DNA of 64,000 nt from Candidatus Pseudothioglobus singularis PS1 (GTDB lineage Bacteria; Pseudomonadota; Gammaproteobacteria; PS1; Pseudothioglobaceae), in NCBI RefSeq assembly GCF_001281385.1, contig NZ_CP006911.1, positions 620,001 to 684,000 of the forward strand, read 5' to 3'. Of this stretch, positions 17,782 through 26,534 are shown one piece after another; position 1 is the stretch's first letter, and each line of letters starts with the position of its first letter. The position numbers were made by a program, and so were the translations under genes. The notes under the pieces were generated by a model that did not search any database, was not told where the DNA came from, and saw only the letters and a program-made list of their open reading frames with translations.

Positions 17782-18553
17782 TATGAATGTTGATGTAGGC
17801 CAACTCATTAAAGGCCTTTTTTCAAAAAAAGAAAAGGCAGAAGGTGGCGCCAAAAACCCTCCAAACCCTCACGCGAAGACTGCAATAGGGGTTGTTGGGG
17901 TTATAGTTATTATTGCTGCTTATATTTATTTTATATATCTACCAACACAAGCAGATTTAAAAGTTAAAAATGAGAAAATTTCTCAAATTGAGATGCTTAA
18001 ATATGAGATAGAAGACCTTACAACGAACATTGTGGAAGCCGAAAAAGTATTAGCGGTTGCTCAAAAAGAATACGAAAGAAGAACAACTCTCTTTCATACA
18101 GATAAAGAGCTAGAAGATTTGTACGGTCAAATTAGTTTACTGGCTATGCAAAATAAGTTAATGATAACAAAAATTCAAAAAGGCATTGAAAGGCCAGTTT
18201 TTACTGGTGAGTCTTGTTCAAATGGGATGACTGATGAAAATGAATTTGAAGAAGATGAGCAGTTTTCAGATGATGAAATGTCAGTAGAACTTCAAAAAGT
18301 TGGGTATTATGAATTTGTAGTGAACCTTGAGTTAAGCGGAAACTATAACCAGTTTACAAGGTTTAGAAGTGGTTTAGCTGAACTTAAAAAGATTATTAAC
18401 ATTAATAACGAGACAATCACAGTCCCAGAGAGTGGCTCTGGTGGAGATGTCAAGGTAAGAAGTTCAATTGCTACGTATCGATTGCCAAAAAATGAGTCTG
18501 AAGAATGTTCAGATCCAGATCAGGAGTTAGGAGAGGAAGAATATGACAGTTAA
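17771..18553 (+). CDS. pilO: Type IV pilus alignment protein PilO
   Basis: A 260-residue bitopic inner-membrane protein: cytoplasmic N-terminus, one membrane helix (IGVVGVIVIIAAYIYFIYLP, about 38-57), a coiled coil (KVKNEKISQIEMLKYEIEDL) and a C-terminal periplasmic domain ending YEFVVNLELSGNYNQFTRFRS. It contains an acidic insertion (ENEFEEDEQFSDDEMS). It overlaps pilM-pilN by 11 bp and pilP by 11 bp. With PilN and PilP it links the motor platform to the secretin. Confidence 0.9.
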   Translation: MAVDMNVDVGQLIKGLFSKKEKAEGGAKNPPNPHAKTAIGVVGVIVIIAAYIYFIYLPTQADLKVKNEKISQIEMLKYEIEDLTTNIVEAEKVLAVAQKEYERRTTLFHTDKELEDLYGQISLLAMQNKLMITKIQKGIERPVFTGESCSNGMTDENEFEEDEQFSDDEMSVELQKVGYYEFVVNLELSGNYNQFTRFRSGLAELKKIININNETITVPESGSGGDVKVRSSIATYRLPKNESEECSDPDQELGEEEYDS

Positions 18554-18959
18554 ATTTTCAAGGATCTTTATATTTATAATTATTCCTATTTTATTTTCTA
18601 GTAGTTCAATTGCTGCAGATAATGCGTTTGGGTCTCTTATTTCAACTAATACTGGCTCCGCAGCATCTGATTTTGTTCCTTCTTCAATAGAGGCAGTCGA
18701 TAAAACTCTTCATCCTTTGGTTCGAAGACCTGTTGATTCGAATACAATAATTGGTGTTATGATTTCACCTGCTCAAAAAATTGCTTATATAAGAACTTAT
18801 GATGGTGAAGAATATTTTATTGGAGTTGGAGATATGCTGGGGAATGCTGATGGATCTGTAACAAATATCAATTCTTTTGGCATTGAAGTTACTCAGGCAG
18901 ATGACGTTATATCATTACCTGTTAGAAATAGGAGTGTAGCAAATGAAAATGAAGAATAA
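18543..18959 (+). CDS. pilP: Type IV pilus assembly protein PilP
   Basis: A 138-residue exported protein with signal MTVKFSRIFIFIIIPILFSS and a mature HR-type domain. The segment LHPLVRRPVDSNTIIGVMIS leads into YIRTYDGEEYFIGVGDMLGN, the PilP beta-sandwich that contacts the N0 domain of PilQ. PilP is normally a lipoprotein, but no Cys is present at the cleavage region here. The gene overlaps pilQ by 17 bp. Assignment rests on position and fold pattern. Confidence 0.82.
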   Translation: MTVKFSRIFIFIIIPILFSSSSIAADNAFGSLISTNTGSAASDFVPSSIEAVDKTLHPLVRRPVDSNTIIGVMISPAQKIAYIRTYDGEEYFIGVGDMLGNADGSVTNINSFGIEVTQADDVISLPVRNRSVANENEE

Positions 18960-20502
18960 TTTTCTCTTAGCACTTCTTGTTGTTTTTATATCCTCGTGTG
19001 AGCCAAATGAGTATCGATCTCCATTTCCAGTCGAGTTGCAAGAGAGTAATACAGAGTTATTGGAAGTTAGTAAAAGCTCTTTAATTATTGAGCCTGAAAG
19101 CTTTATTGCAGATAATCAAGACCGCGTTATTGCAACAGCTTTAAGTGGACCCATAATTGATGTAGAGTCCTCTGAAGCTGAGATTGCAAAAAGCACTATT
19201 AGAAAACAAATCAACAAAGAGGAAGTTAAAAATAACATAGACGTGAGCTCTGGCTCTAATAAAGAAGAAATCTTTCCAATTTCAGTAAATTTTGAAAATA
19301 TGCCGATCGAATATATGTCGGTCATGTTTGCTGAGGTCTCAGGAAGAAATATTATGATTGGAGATGAGGTTTCTGGTCTTGTATCCGCTAAGCTGACTGA
19401 TGTTCCATGGGATAAAGCGCTTGACTCAATTCTTAAGGTTAAGCAGTTAGCAAAGTACGTCGATGAAGAAGCCAATATTATTCGCATACATAGCCAAGAA
19501 GTGCTTGCAGCTCAGGAAAAATATGATCTTGAGATTATGCAAGCTATGGAAAAGACACGCAATGCTCAGGACGCTGTGCAGCCTCTTTATACTGAAATTT
19601 TTAAGTTGTATTACACTGAAGCTAAAAATGTTAGTACAGAAATTCAAAGCATTATTAATGGGCCAGAATCGGGTGAAGGTGAAGAAGTTTCTTCTGCTAT
19701 AGAAATTACAATAGATGAAAGGCTGAATTATTTAATTGTAAAAGCGACTGAATCTGATCTTAATTTTATTCAGCGTATTATTTCTGAACTAGACGTTAGG
19801 ACCAAACAAATATTAATTGAGGCTTTCATTGTTGAAGCTTCTGAAAGTCTTGGTCGCTCTCTTGGAGCAGATTTTGCAATAAATTCCCCGGATACTAATA
19901 TCTTGGGATTTCGTGATAACTTTAGGGGTGATAATGCTCTAGGCATAACAGGTTCGACCTTAGGTGCACCAGCTGCCGGTACCAGTGCTATTTCATTTAT
20001 CCTTGGCACTACTACCAAGAACTTATCTGCAGCGCTAGCTGCCTCTGAAGATGAAGGAATTACTAAAGTATTATCAAATCCAAGAGTGTTTACTCTGGAT
20101 GGTCAGGCAGCTGAAATTAAGCAAGTTGATCAAGTTCCTTATACTAAAGTGGAAGACGGAGTCACTTCAATTGAGCTAAAAGATGCAGGAATTACATTAA
20201 AGGTAACCCCTGTTATAGTGGGTGATGGAAATATCATTCTTAGCGTAGATGTTGAAAAGTCAACCGTAGATACCACTATAGCTAACCCACCGATTGCAAA
20301 AAGGACGATTTCAACCAAGCTATTAATCAAAGATGAGACCATTGTGGTCATTGGTGGTGTCTTTACTGAGTCTACTAAATCCTCTAAAACTCAAACGCCA
20401 TTCCTTGCTGACCTTCCATTGGTTGGAGATCTATTTAAAGGTGAAGAGAAGACGAATGTTCGAAAAGAGCTCTTAGTTTTCTTGGCGCCTCGTATCATTT
20501 AA
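18943..20502 (+). CDS. pilQ: Type IV pilus secretin PilQ (short, lipoprotein-like)
   Basis: A 519-residue secretin, shorter than most PilQ because no AMIN domains are visible. The N-terminus ends in a lipobox (VVFISSC, Cys19). N0 is at about 105-180 (FPISVNFENMPIEYMSVMFA, VPWDKALDSILKVKQLA), an N1/KH domain follows (IDERLNYLIVKATESDLNFI), then the secretin barrel (VLSNPRVFTLDGQAAEIKQV, GITLKVTPVI, LADLPLVGDLF, LLVFLAPRI). It forms the outer-membrane gate for the pilus. The lipoprotein signal recalls MshL-type secretins, but PilT, PilX and PilY1 in the locus argue for a type IVa system. Confidence 0.9.
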   Translation: MKMKNNFLLALLVVFISSCEPNEYRSPFPVELQESNTELLEVSKSSLIIEPESFIADNQDRVIATALSGPIIDVESSEAEIAKSTIRKQINKEEVKNNIDVSSGSNKEEIFPISVNFENMPIEYMSVMFAEVSGRNIMIGDEVSGLVSAKLTDVPWDKALDSILKVKQLAKYVDEEANIIRIHSQEVLAAQEKYDLEIMQAMEKTRNAQDAVQPLYTEIFKLYYTEAKNVSTEIQSIINGPESGEGEEVSSAIEITIDERLNYLIVKATESDLNFIQRIISELDVRTKQILIEAFIVEASESLGRSLGADFAINSPDTNILGFRDNFRGDNALGITGSTLGAPAAGTSAISFILGTTTKNLSAALAASEDEGITKVLSNPRVFTLDGQAAEIKQVDQVPYTKVEDGVTSIELKDAGITLKVTPVIVGDGNIILSVDVEKSTVDTTIANPPIAKRTISTKLLIKDETIVVIGGVFTESTKSSKTQTPFLADLPLVGDLFKGEEKTNVRKELLVFLAPRII

Positions 20503-20514
20503 TTAAAAAAGTTT

Positions 20515-22362
20515 ATGGCAAGTTTAGGAGTTCCACCAGAGTCAGCTGAACAAATTGCAAGTTTGTTACATAGTAACGGTCTAATCAGTGAAGTTGACTT
20601 AAAGAGTGCTATGGTTTCAAGTGATGAGGGAGATAAGTGCCTTATCGAAACCCTTATTGACTATAGGTTTACAGATGAGAAATCAATAGCTTCAGCGATT
20701 TCAGGCAGCTATGATATAGAATTTTTACCTGAACTCAGTGCAGACAATATTGACTTCACTTCATCTGATATTCTGTCAAAAAAATACATTGCTGAAAACA
20801 GAATTATCCCAATCAGTGTTCACGGCCATACTCTCGATGTTGCGATTTCAGAGCCTTCAGCTCTAAATCAAATGCAAAGCATTGCTTTGTTAACTGATAA
20901 GAAAGTAAATCCATACCTAGTTACAATCAGTCAAATTAGTGAAATTTTAGATAGCTTTAATTCTATTGATCCGTCTTCAGCTTCAGCGCCAAGAACACCT
21001 AAAATTAATACAAAATCTAACTCTTCTGCTAAAGCTAATGGAAGAGCGAATGCTTTAGATGCAAAAATAAAGACTGAAACAAAAATTGATCCTGCAATTG
21101 CTAAAAAAGCGAGGCAAGATAAATTAAATCAAGAAAAGGCTAAAGCTGAGGTTACTAAAGATGACGAAGATGGTGAGCAGTATTCTGCAGTTGTCGTTCA
21201 GTTTATTGATACAAATCTTAAAAAAGCAATTAGAGAGGGTGTGAGTGATATCCACTTTGAAGTCTTTAAGCACTCTGCTAGGATGAGGTTTAGACTGGAT
21301 GGTGTTTTGATGGAGGAGCCTGGCACTAACAAAGTGCTATTTGAAAACTATTCAAAGATTATTACGCGTATCAAGATTATGTCAAGGCTTGACATTGCTG
21401 AGAGAAGAAAGGCTCAAGATGGCGCAATCACTCTTAAGGTGGATGACAAAGAAGTCGACTTTCGAGTCTCCTGCATGCCAACAAGCTTTGGAGAAAGGGT
21501 TGTAATGCGTATTCTTGATACGGATGGTATAGATTTATCAATTGAAAAACTTGGCTTTCATGAGGATGATGAAAAAGCCTTTATTGACTCAATTACCTCG
21601 CCTCAAGGTATGGTTCTGGTAACCGGTCCAACTGGATCGGGTAAGTCAACAACGCTTTACGCTGCTCTAAATAAAATTAACAAAGAAGATATTAATATCT
21701 TAACTGCTGAAGATCCGGTCGAATTTACCCTTGATGGCGTTGGACAGGTTCATGTTAAGCCAGACCATGGAATGACTTTTGCTTCGGCGCTAAGGTCATT
21801 TTTAAGACAGGACCCTGAAGTGGTGATGGTTGGTGAGATTCGTGATCAAGAGACAGTTGAAATTGCTATCAAAGCTGCATTAACAGGCCATTTAGTGCTT
21901 TCTACCCTCCACACGAATGATGCTGTGAGCACGATTACTCGTATTCTAAATATGGGCGTCCAGCCCTATTTAATTACATCCGCCTTAACTTTGATTATTG
22001 CTCAGCGTCTAGCCAGAAAAAATTGTAATGACTGTCTGGTTGAGGATGAGAGCGTTAACGAGAGTCAACTCAGATCTGTTGGTTTTTCAGCTGAAGAAGC
22101 TACAAGGGTTTCAGTATTCAAAGGTACTGGGTGTGATATTTGTAACGGAACTGGCTACAAAGGTCGAAAAGGTGTCTATGAAGTCCTAAGGATTTCAGAT
22201 AATTTAATTGAAGGTATTCTGCAAGAAAAAACGACTCCTGAGCTTAAAAAAATAGCACTAGAAAAAGATAACTTCCTGAACATGCAAGAGATTGGCAGAA
22301 CTTTTCTGAAAGATGGATCAATCTCTATTGAAGAATATAAGCGAATTTTAATTTTAGATTAA
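20515..22362 (+). CDS. pilB: Type IV pilus extension ATPase
   Basis: A 615-residue ATPase. The N-terminal T2SSE_N-like region (about 5-150; IASLLHSNGLISEVDLKSAM) is followed by a charged Ala/Lys linker (about 160-220), then the motor domain with Walker A GPTGSGKST, Asp box TAEDPVEFTLDG, Walker B EVVMVGEIRD and His box ALTGHLVLSTLHTNDA. The zinc-type tetracysteine is present (CNDC and CDIC). It drives pilin polymerisation at the PilC platform. It sits 12 bp after pilQ and 13 bp before pilC. Confidence 0.95.
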   Translation: MASLGVPPESAEQIASLLHSNGLISEVDLKSAMVSSDEGDKCLIETLIDYRFTDEKSIASAISGSYDIEFLPELSADNIDFTSSDILSKKYIAENRIIPISVHGHTLDVAISEPSALNQMQSIALLTDKKVNPYLVTISQISEILDSFNSIDPSSASAPRTPKINTKSNSSAKANGRANALDAKIKTETKIDPAIAKKARQDKLNQEKAKAEVTKDDEDGEQYSAVVVQFIDTNLKKAIREGVSDIHFEVFKHSARMRFRLDGVLMEEPGTNKVLFENYSKIITRIKIMSRLDIAERRKAQDGAITLKVDDKEVDFRVSCMPTSFGERVVMRILDTDGIDLSIEKLGFHEDDEKAFIDSITSPQGMVLVTGPTGSGKSTTLYAALNKINKEDINILTAEDPVEFTLDGVGQVHVKPDHGMTFASALRSFLRQDPEVVMVGEIRDQETVEIAIKAALTGHLVLSTLHTNDAVSTITRILNMGVQPYLITSALTLIIAQRLARKNCNDCLVEDESVNESQLRSVGFSAEEATRVSVFKGTGCDICNGTGYKGRKGVYEVLRISDNLIEGILQEKTTPELKKIALEKDNFLNMQEIGRTFLKDGSISIEEYKRILILD

Positions 22363-22375
22363 ACATAGGGTTTTA

Positions 22376-23626
22376 ATGGCCGTCACATACGCATATAAAG
22401 GCATTCTGGCAAATAAGTATACCGAAGGTAAGGTTATTGCTATTAATAAGGATGAGGCTGCTTTTAAACTCAAAGAAGATAAAATTATTATTACTTCCTT
22501 GGAAAAAGTGTCTGGAAAGGAAGAAGTTATTAAGGCAAAAAAGGAAGTCAAAGAATCTAAGAAAAAAACAAAGATCCCCAAAAAAGTCCCAATCGAAGAG
22601 GTCATCACCTTTACTAAAAAATTTGAGACAATGGTTAGGGCTGGCTTACCTATTCTTGAGACTATAAAAATGATTGAGAATCAAACTGAGCACAAAGGTT
22701 TTAAATTAATTGTTGCTGATATTCACCAGTCTGTTGAGACTGGTAATACACTATCAGACTCATTTGAAAAGTTTCCAGGGGCCTTTGATAATATTTATAT
22801 TAATCTTCTTAGGGCTGGAGAATCGAGTGGAAAGGTACAATTATTCTTATCCAAATTAGTGATTAATATGGAGAAGCAAGAAAAGATTAAAAAAAGCATT
22901 AAAGGAGCCATGACCTATCCAACAATACTCTTGATTGTTGCGGGTGCTGTTGTAACATTGATGCTCGTTTTTGTGGTTCCAGTTTTTGAAGAGATGTTTG
23001 CTGGAAAGGCAGGTGGACTTCCAGCAGCGACGCAGTTTGTGGTTAATGCGAGCAATTTTCTTAGAGATCCTCTTAAGGGCGGTGTCGTTGCATTTTTATT
23101 AGTTGCTTCGTTTATGGGATTGTCTTTCGCCATCCGAAAAAACTATAAGGTCAAAACTGCCTGGCACAAACTTGTACTTAAGCTCCCTCTCTTTGGTGGT
23201 TTAGTTAGTATGTCATCACTGTCAAAGATTGCGATGATTCAAGGAAACCTCAGGGCAGCAGGTGTTCCCGAAATGGAGGCATTAGATATTGCTGCTAGTG
23301 CAAGCAATAACGTTATTATAAAAGAGGCAATGGTTGAAGTCAGAAGAGGTGTATTTTCTGGTGAACCATTATCTAAATTATTCGAAAAAACGCCCGCTAT
23401 ATTTCCTCCCTCATTTGTTGCTCTGGTCTCTGTTGGAGAGAGGACCGGTAATATGGAAGAGATGTATGGATCTATTGCAAGCTATTACGAGAGTGAAATG
23501 GATGTTGTGATTGAGAAGCTAACGGCGATGCTTGAGCCAATAATGATGGTTTTTATGGGCGTTACTGTTGGCGGTATACTGGTTGCAATGTACACGCCAA
23601 TGTTTGCTATGGGAGATACTTTCTAG
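22376..23626 (+). CDS. pilC: Type IV pilus inner-membrane platform protein
   Basis: A 416-residue polytopic protein with two tandem T2SSF domains. The first has FTKKFETMVRAGLPILETIK and the second LSKIAMIQGNLRAAGVPEME. Three membrane helices are visible (TILLIVAGAVVTLMLVFVVP, GVVAFLLVASFMGLSFAI, and C-terminal PIMMVFMGVTVGGILVAMY). The Lys-rich linker (residues 55-75) follows a small N-terminal domain. It is the last plus-strand gene of the pilus block, convergent with the pilins. Confidence 0.95.
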   Translation: MAVTYAYKGILANKYTEGKVIAINKDEAAFKLKEDKIIITSLEKVSGKEEVIKAKKEVKESKKKTKIPKKVPIEEVITFTKKFETMVRAGLPILETIKMIENQTEHKGFKLIVADIHQSVETGNTLSDSFEKFPGAFDNIYINLLRAGESSGKVQLFLSKLVINMEKQEKIKKSIKGAMTYPTILLIVAGAVVTLMLVFVVPVFEEMFAGKAGGLPAATQFVVNASNFLRDPLKGGVVAFLLVASFMGLSFAIRKNYKVKTAWHKLVLKLPLFGGLVSMSSLSKIAMIQGNLRAAGVPEMEALDIAASASNNVIIKEAMVEVRRGVFSGEPLSKLFEKTPAIFPPSFVALVSVGERTGNMEEMYGSIASYYESEMDVVIEKLTAMLEPIMMVFMGVTVGGILVAMYTPMFAMGDTF

Positions 23627-23630
23627 TTGG

Positions 23631-23652
23631 AAGAATCTAAATAATTCTTTTT
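23631..23652 (+). terminator. Weak terminator after pilC
   Basis: AAGAAT (23631-23636) and ATTCTT (23644-23649) can pair around a 7-nt loop, followed by TTT. The stem is AT-only, so this is a weak call supported mainly by its position between convergent pilC and the pilin gene. Confidence 0.35.
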
Positions 23653-23661
23653 ATCATTGAA

Positions 23662-24102
23662 CTAAGGGCACTGACCAGCACTTCTTAGATCATTACTCTG
23701 AGTAAGACAATACTTAGTTACACCCTTTCCAGACTTAGGTGTTGCAACTGCTTGAAAGCCAGAGGCATGAGAAACTGTCCTGTAGTCGTAGTCACCTGAT
23801 GTATCTAAAGTGCTTTTACCAAACAGATTCGTATTAATTGAGTTAGTGTTACTGGCTAAATAATAGCTATTATTGTCCGAGAAATAGCTGGACTGCATCA
23901 TTGCAATAGACCTAAGATTATTCTTTGCTGTCTCCTCTTTCGAGTCTGTGATATAGCCATTATAAGCGGGAATACCAACGCCTGCTAAGATCCCAATGAT
24001 GGCAACAACTATTAAGAGCTCAATAAGTGTAAAACCCGCGATAAAGCGGGTTTTAATATTTTCTCTAAAAATGATAATCTTACTCTTTTGTAATATAATC
24101 AT
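23662..24102 (-). CDS. Type IV pilin (second of two), PilA/PilE-like
   Basis: The mature pilin begins at FTLIELLIVVAIIGILAGVG, with Gly at -1 and Glu5, giving about 123 mature residues. It ends with the D-region disulfide pattern YCLTQSND...GQC. The start is uncertain. The nearest ATG (24102) lies inside the upstream pilin gene and gives a 23-residue leader. An ATT at 24057-24055 after an AGAGAA would give a normal leader (KTRFIAG after the initiator). A perfect 9-bp hairpin (24031-24054) spans this leader region. It may be a major pilin, a translationally controlled one, or a copy that has lost its start. Confidence 0.75.
   Translation of the reverse strand: MIILQKSKIIIFRENIKTRFIAGFTLIELLIVVAIIGILAGVGIPAYNGYITDSKEETAKNNLRSIAMMQSSYFSDNNSYYLASNTNSINTNLFGKSTLDTSGDYDYRTVSHASGFQAVATPKSGKGVTKYCLTQSNDLRSAGQCP
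24031..24054 (-). terminator. Terminator-like hairpin inside the second pilin's leader
   Basis: AAAACCCGC (24031-24039) and GCGGGTTTT (24046-24054) form a perfect 9-bp stem with a 6-nt loop. On the minus strand the stem ends in four T. It lies 26 nt beyond the stop of the first pilin, so it may terminate most transcripts there, yet it also encodes the second pilin's signal residues just before FTLIE. Confidence 0.6.
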
Positions 24103-24574
24103 AGCCAGAAGATGGAGAGTAGGCATTTCCACCAGATTCATTGCCAATATTAGTTCTTAAAACAATGCGATTACCAGAATAACTAATCATAGTTCCACCT
24201 AATATAGGACTTGAAGTAGTTGTAGTAACGTACGATCCACCATATGGGTTCTTGTTAATAGAGTTAAAGTATGTTCTGAAATAACTAGCCCACGTGTTCG
24301 CATTTTGATTGCAATATCGGTTACTACTTCCCAGCGTAACATATTGAGAACCTGTAGAGCATTTAGTAAGCGTTGCTGCTACAAAAGATTTTACGTTTTT
24401 GTGGTTTGTTGTGGCACTTTGCACTTTGGCAGTAGCCATATAGCCGTTATACATTGGAACACCAACTCCGGCTAGAATTCCAATAATTGCTACAACAATC
24501 AAAAGCTCAATTAAAGTAAAAGCTTTCTTTTTCATTTCGACAACTTTTGTTTTGATCATTTTTATAGGTTTCAT
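24080..24574 (-). CDS. pilA: Type IV pilin (first of two), PilA-like
   Basis: A 164-residue prepilin. ATG 24574 has an AAGGA ribosome site 5 nt upstream and gives an 18-residue leader. An inner ATG (24535) would give MKKKA. The mature N-terminus is FTLIELLIVVAIIGILAGVG with Glu5, and residue -1 is Ala. The globular part has a central Cys pair (TKCSTG and RYCNQN) but no C-terminal disulfide loop, unlike the second pilin. Either it or its neighbour is the major subunit. Confidence 0.85.
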   Translation of the reverse strand: MKPIKMIKTKVVEMKKKAFTLIELLIVVAIIGILAGVGVPMYNGYMATAKVQSATTNHKNVKSFVAATLTKCSTGSQYVTLGSSNRYCNQNANTWASYFRTYFNSINKNPYGGSYVTTTTSSPILGGTMISYSGNRIVLRTNIGNESGGNAYSPSSGYDYITKE

Positions 24575-24705
24575 ATCATCCTTTCTTAATTACAAATTCG
24601 ATTAATTATCAGTATACCTTAATAATTTTCAAAAGATTTAAATTAATATTGAATACAATTTTTTTGTTATTTTGACTAAATTGCAGGCTCTAGAGTTGAA
24701 AATAA

Positions 24706-25122
24706 TCAGTAGTTCCAGAGCTCATATTTATTCCATACTGCCTCTGATGCTTCTATCCCATTTTCATAAGAGAGTTGCAGCCAATGTTTTGCCTTTTCAT
24801 AGGACTGCGTGGCCCCAGTTCCCATTAAATACATTAAGGCTAAATTATGTTGTGCTTTAGGGTATCCCTGTTCAGCTGATTTTTTATACCAATAAACAGC
24901 CCTTTCATCATCCACAACAACCCCATACCCCTTAGCAAACATGCCTGCTAAGTTATACTGCGCCTCAGATAAGCCCTTCTCTGCGAGTGGTTGCCACTCC
25001 ATTAAGGCAGTTTTATAGTCACCTTTCTTATAGGCATTTAAACCAGTTGCATAATCGGCAGAACTGAGAGTAACTATTCCAAAACTAAGTACAATAAATA
25101 TTAGTGTAAATTTTGAATTCAT
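24706..25122 (-). CDS. Sel1-repeat secreted protein
   Basis: A 138-residue protein with a signal peptide (KFTLIFIVLSFGIVTLSSA). Sel1 units are visible as LSEAQYNLAGMFAKGYGV and YPKAQHNLALMYLMGTGA, with a YWYKKSAEQG helix between them. It opens with DYATGLNAYKKGDYKTALME and closes with VWNKYELWNY, matching the architecture of the 6618-7049 and 46101-46619 proteins. It is not obviously part of the pilus operon although it lies just upstream of the pilin genes on the same strand. Confidence 0.8.
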   Translation of the reverse strand: MNSKFTLIFIVLSFGIVTLSSADYATGLNAYKKGDYKTALMEWQPLAEKGLSEAQYNLAGMFAKGYGVVVDDERAVYWYKKSAEQGYPKAQHNLALMYLMGTGATQSYEKAKHWLQLSYENGIEASEAVWNKYELWNY

Positions 25123-25194
25123 AAAGATATAAAGTGGAAAATAAATTAAAGATATTTATAATAGATATCAATATTTTGATTGTTAGTATTTTAT

Positions 25195-25701
25195 ATGAAA
25201 GGTGATGAATACGCAGGTTTTTGGATAAGAGTAGGCGCTAATCTGATAGATTTAATTATCTTTGTAGTTGTCTATGGAGTTCTATCTATTTTGTCCATGT
25301 ACTTATTTAGTGACCTTTATTTGCAAAATGTAAATTATCAAAATAGCTATAGCTCATTTGATTTTTTTGAATTATTTTTTCAATACCTCCTCCCATTTAT
25401 TGTTACTATTTGGTTTTGGATTAAATTCCAAGCAACACCAGGAAAGATGGCAACACAATTAAGGCTTGTTGATGAAAAAACTGGCCTTTCAATATCCACT
25501 GGACAGGCAGTTGGTCGATACTTTGCAACAATTCTATCTATGGTTATTTTTGGTCTTGGATATCTATGGATTGTATTCGATCGTCGAAACCAAAGCTGGC
25601 ATGACAAACTAGCTGGAACCGTTGTCATTAGAAATCGACATACGGAGAGGGTCATCTTTAATGTATCAAAAGACAATGATGAAGAAGAGGAGAAATCCTA
25701 G
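25195..25701 (+). CDS. RDD-family membrane protein
   Basis: About 168 residues. ATG 25195 is preferred because the RDD signature starts straight after (YAGFWIRVGANLIDLIIFVV, with Arg and Asp). Membrane segments follow (LIIFVVVYGVLSILSMYLF, FFQYLLPFIVTIWFWI, and YFATILSMVIFGLGYLWIVF), then FDRRNQSWHDKLAGTVV. RDD proteins are small membrane proteins implicated in ion or compatible-solute stress in some bacteria; function here is unknown. Its stop overlaps the GTG of the next gene. Confidence 0.85.
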   Translation: MKGDEYAGFWIRVGANLIDLIIFVVVYGVLSILSMYLFSDLYLQNVNYQNSYSSFDFFELFFQYLLPFIVTIWFWIKFQATPGKMATQLRLVDEKTGLSISTGQAVGRYFATILSMVIFGLGYLWIVFDRRNQSWHDKLAGTVVIRNRHTERVIFNVSKDNDEEEEKS

Positions 25702-26534
25702 TGCCTAAAGTTTTAACAAGTGAACAAATTGAGCGATACCATGATGAAGGTTTTATATCTCCAGTAAGGGTTATGTCTGTAGATGAAGCGCTATCAATAA
25801 AAAAAGAATTAGAGCATGTTGAGGCTGAATTTCCAGAAGAAATGAATTCAGAAAGTAGAAACAACTTACACCTTTCATTCACTTGTCTAGATGCACTTGC
25901 ACATAATAAAATTATTGTGGATGCTATTGAAGATCTGATTGGTCCTGATATTTCTCTTTGGGCGTCTGTCATGTTTATAAAGGAGCCTTCTTCTAAGCAC
26001 TATGTGAGTTGGCATCAGGATGCAACCTATATGGGCCTAGATAGCATGGATTTTCCAACGCCATGGATTGCATTAAGCCCGAGCAATAAAGACACTGGAT
26101 GTGTGACCATGATTTCAGGAAGTCACAAACTCAGACTCCAAAAGCATGAAGATACATACGCTGAGGACAATATTTTAACTCGAGGTCAGGTGGTTCAAAA
26201 TGTAGATGAAACTAAAGCGGTCGACTTAATTTTAGAGCCCGGTGAAATGTCAATTCATCATGGCACTATTATTCATGGCTCTCAGCCAAATAATAGTAAT
26301 CAAAGAAGAATTGGCTTTTCATTACAATCCTATATGTCTCCAAAGATCAAACAAGTTGTGGGTCAAAACATATGGACGCATGTGCGTGGTCAAAAGAGGC
26401 AAGATGATGATGGGATGTTGCTAGAACGTCCAAAGCATAATATGGATCCAGTTACCGTTGCTCAAAGAAAAATTGCTAATGAAAACTTATCCAATATTCT
26501 CTATAAAGGTGCTGCGACAAAACGCAGCTATTAA
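25701..26534 (+). CDS. Phytanoyl-CoA dioxygenase (PhyH) family protein
   Basis: A 277-residue Fe(II)/2-oxoglutarate dioxygenase read from GTG overlapping the previous stop. The metal triad is visible as HQD in VSWHQDATYMGL (about 104-106) and the distal His in IHHGTIIHGSQPN, with Arg of RRIGFSLQ for 2-oxoglutarate. Family members hydroxylate varied substrates (fatty acyl-CoA, ectoine, phosphonates), and no specific one can be named. It overlaps the convergent hydrolase gene by 4 bp. Confidence 0.85.
   Translation: MPKVLTSEQIERYHDEGFISPVRVMSVDEALSIKKELEHVEAEFPEEMNSESRNNLHLSFTCLDALAHNKIIVDAIEDLIGPDISLWASVMFIKEPSSKHYVSWHQDATYMGLDSMDFPTPWIALSPSNKDTGCVTMISGSHKLRLQKHEDTYAEDNILTRGQVVQNVDETKAVDLILEPGEMSIHHGTIIHGSQPNNSNQRRIGFSLQSYMSPKIKQVVGQNIWTHVRGQKRQDDDGMLLERPKHNMDPVTVAQRKIANENLSNILYKGAATKRSY

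Noticed and set aside
19116-19702. Alternative frames within pilQ
   Set aside because: Overlap the conserved secretin N-terminal domains; they look like composition artefacts.
16129-23626. MSHA (mannose-sensitive) pilus instead of type IVa pilus
   Set aside because: PilM-PilN fusion and the lipoprotein secretin recall MSHA genes, but PilT, FimT, PilV, PilW, PilX and PilY1 are present, and the MshM/MshN genes are not.
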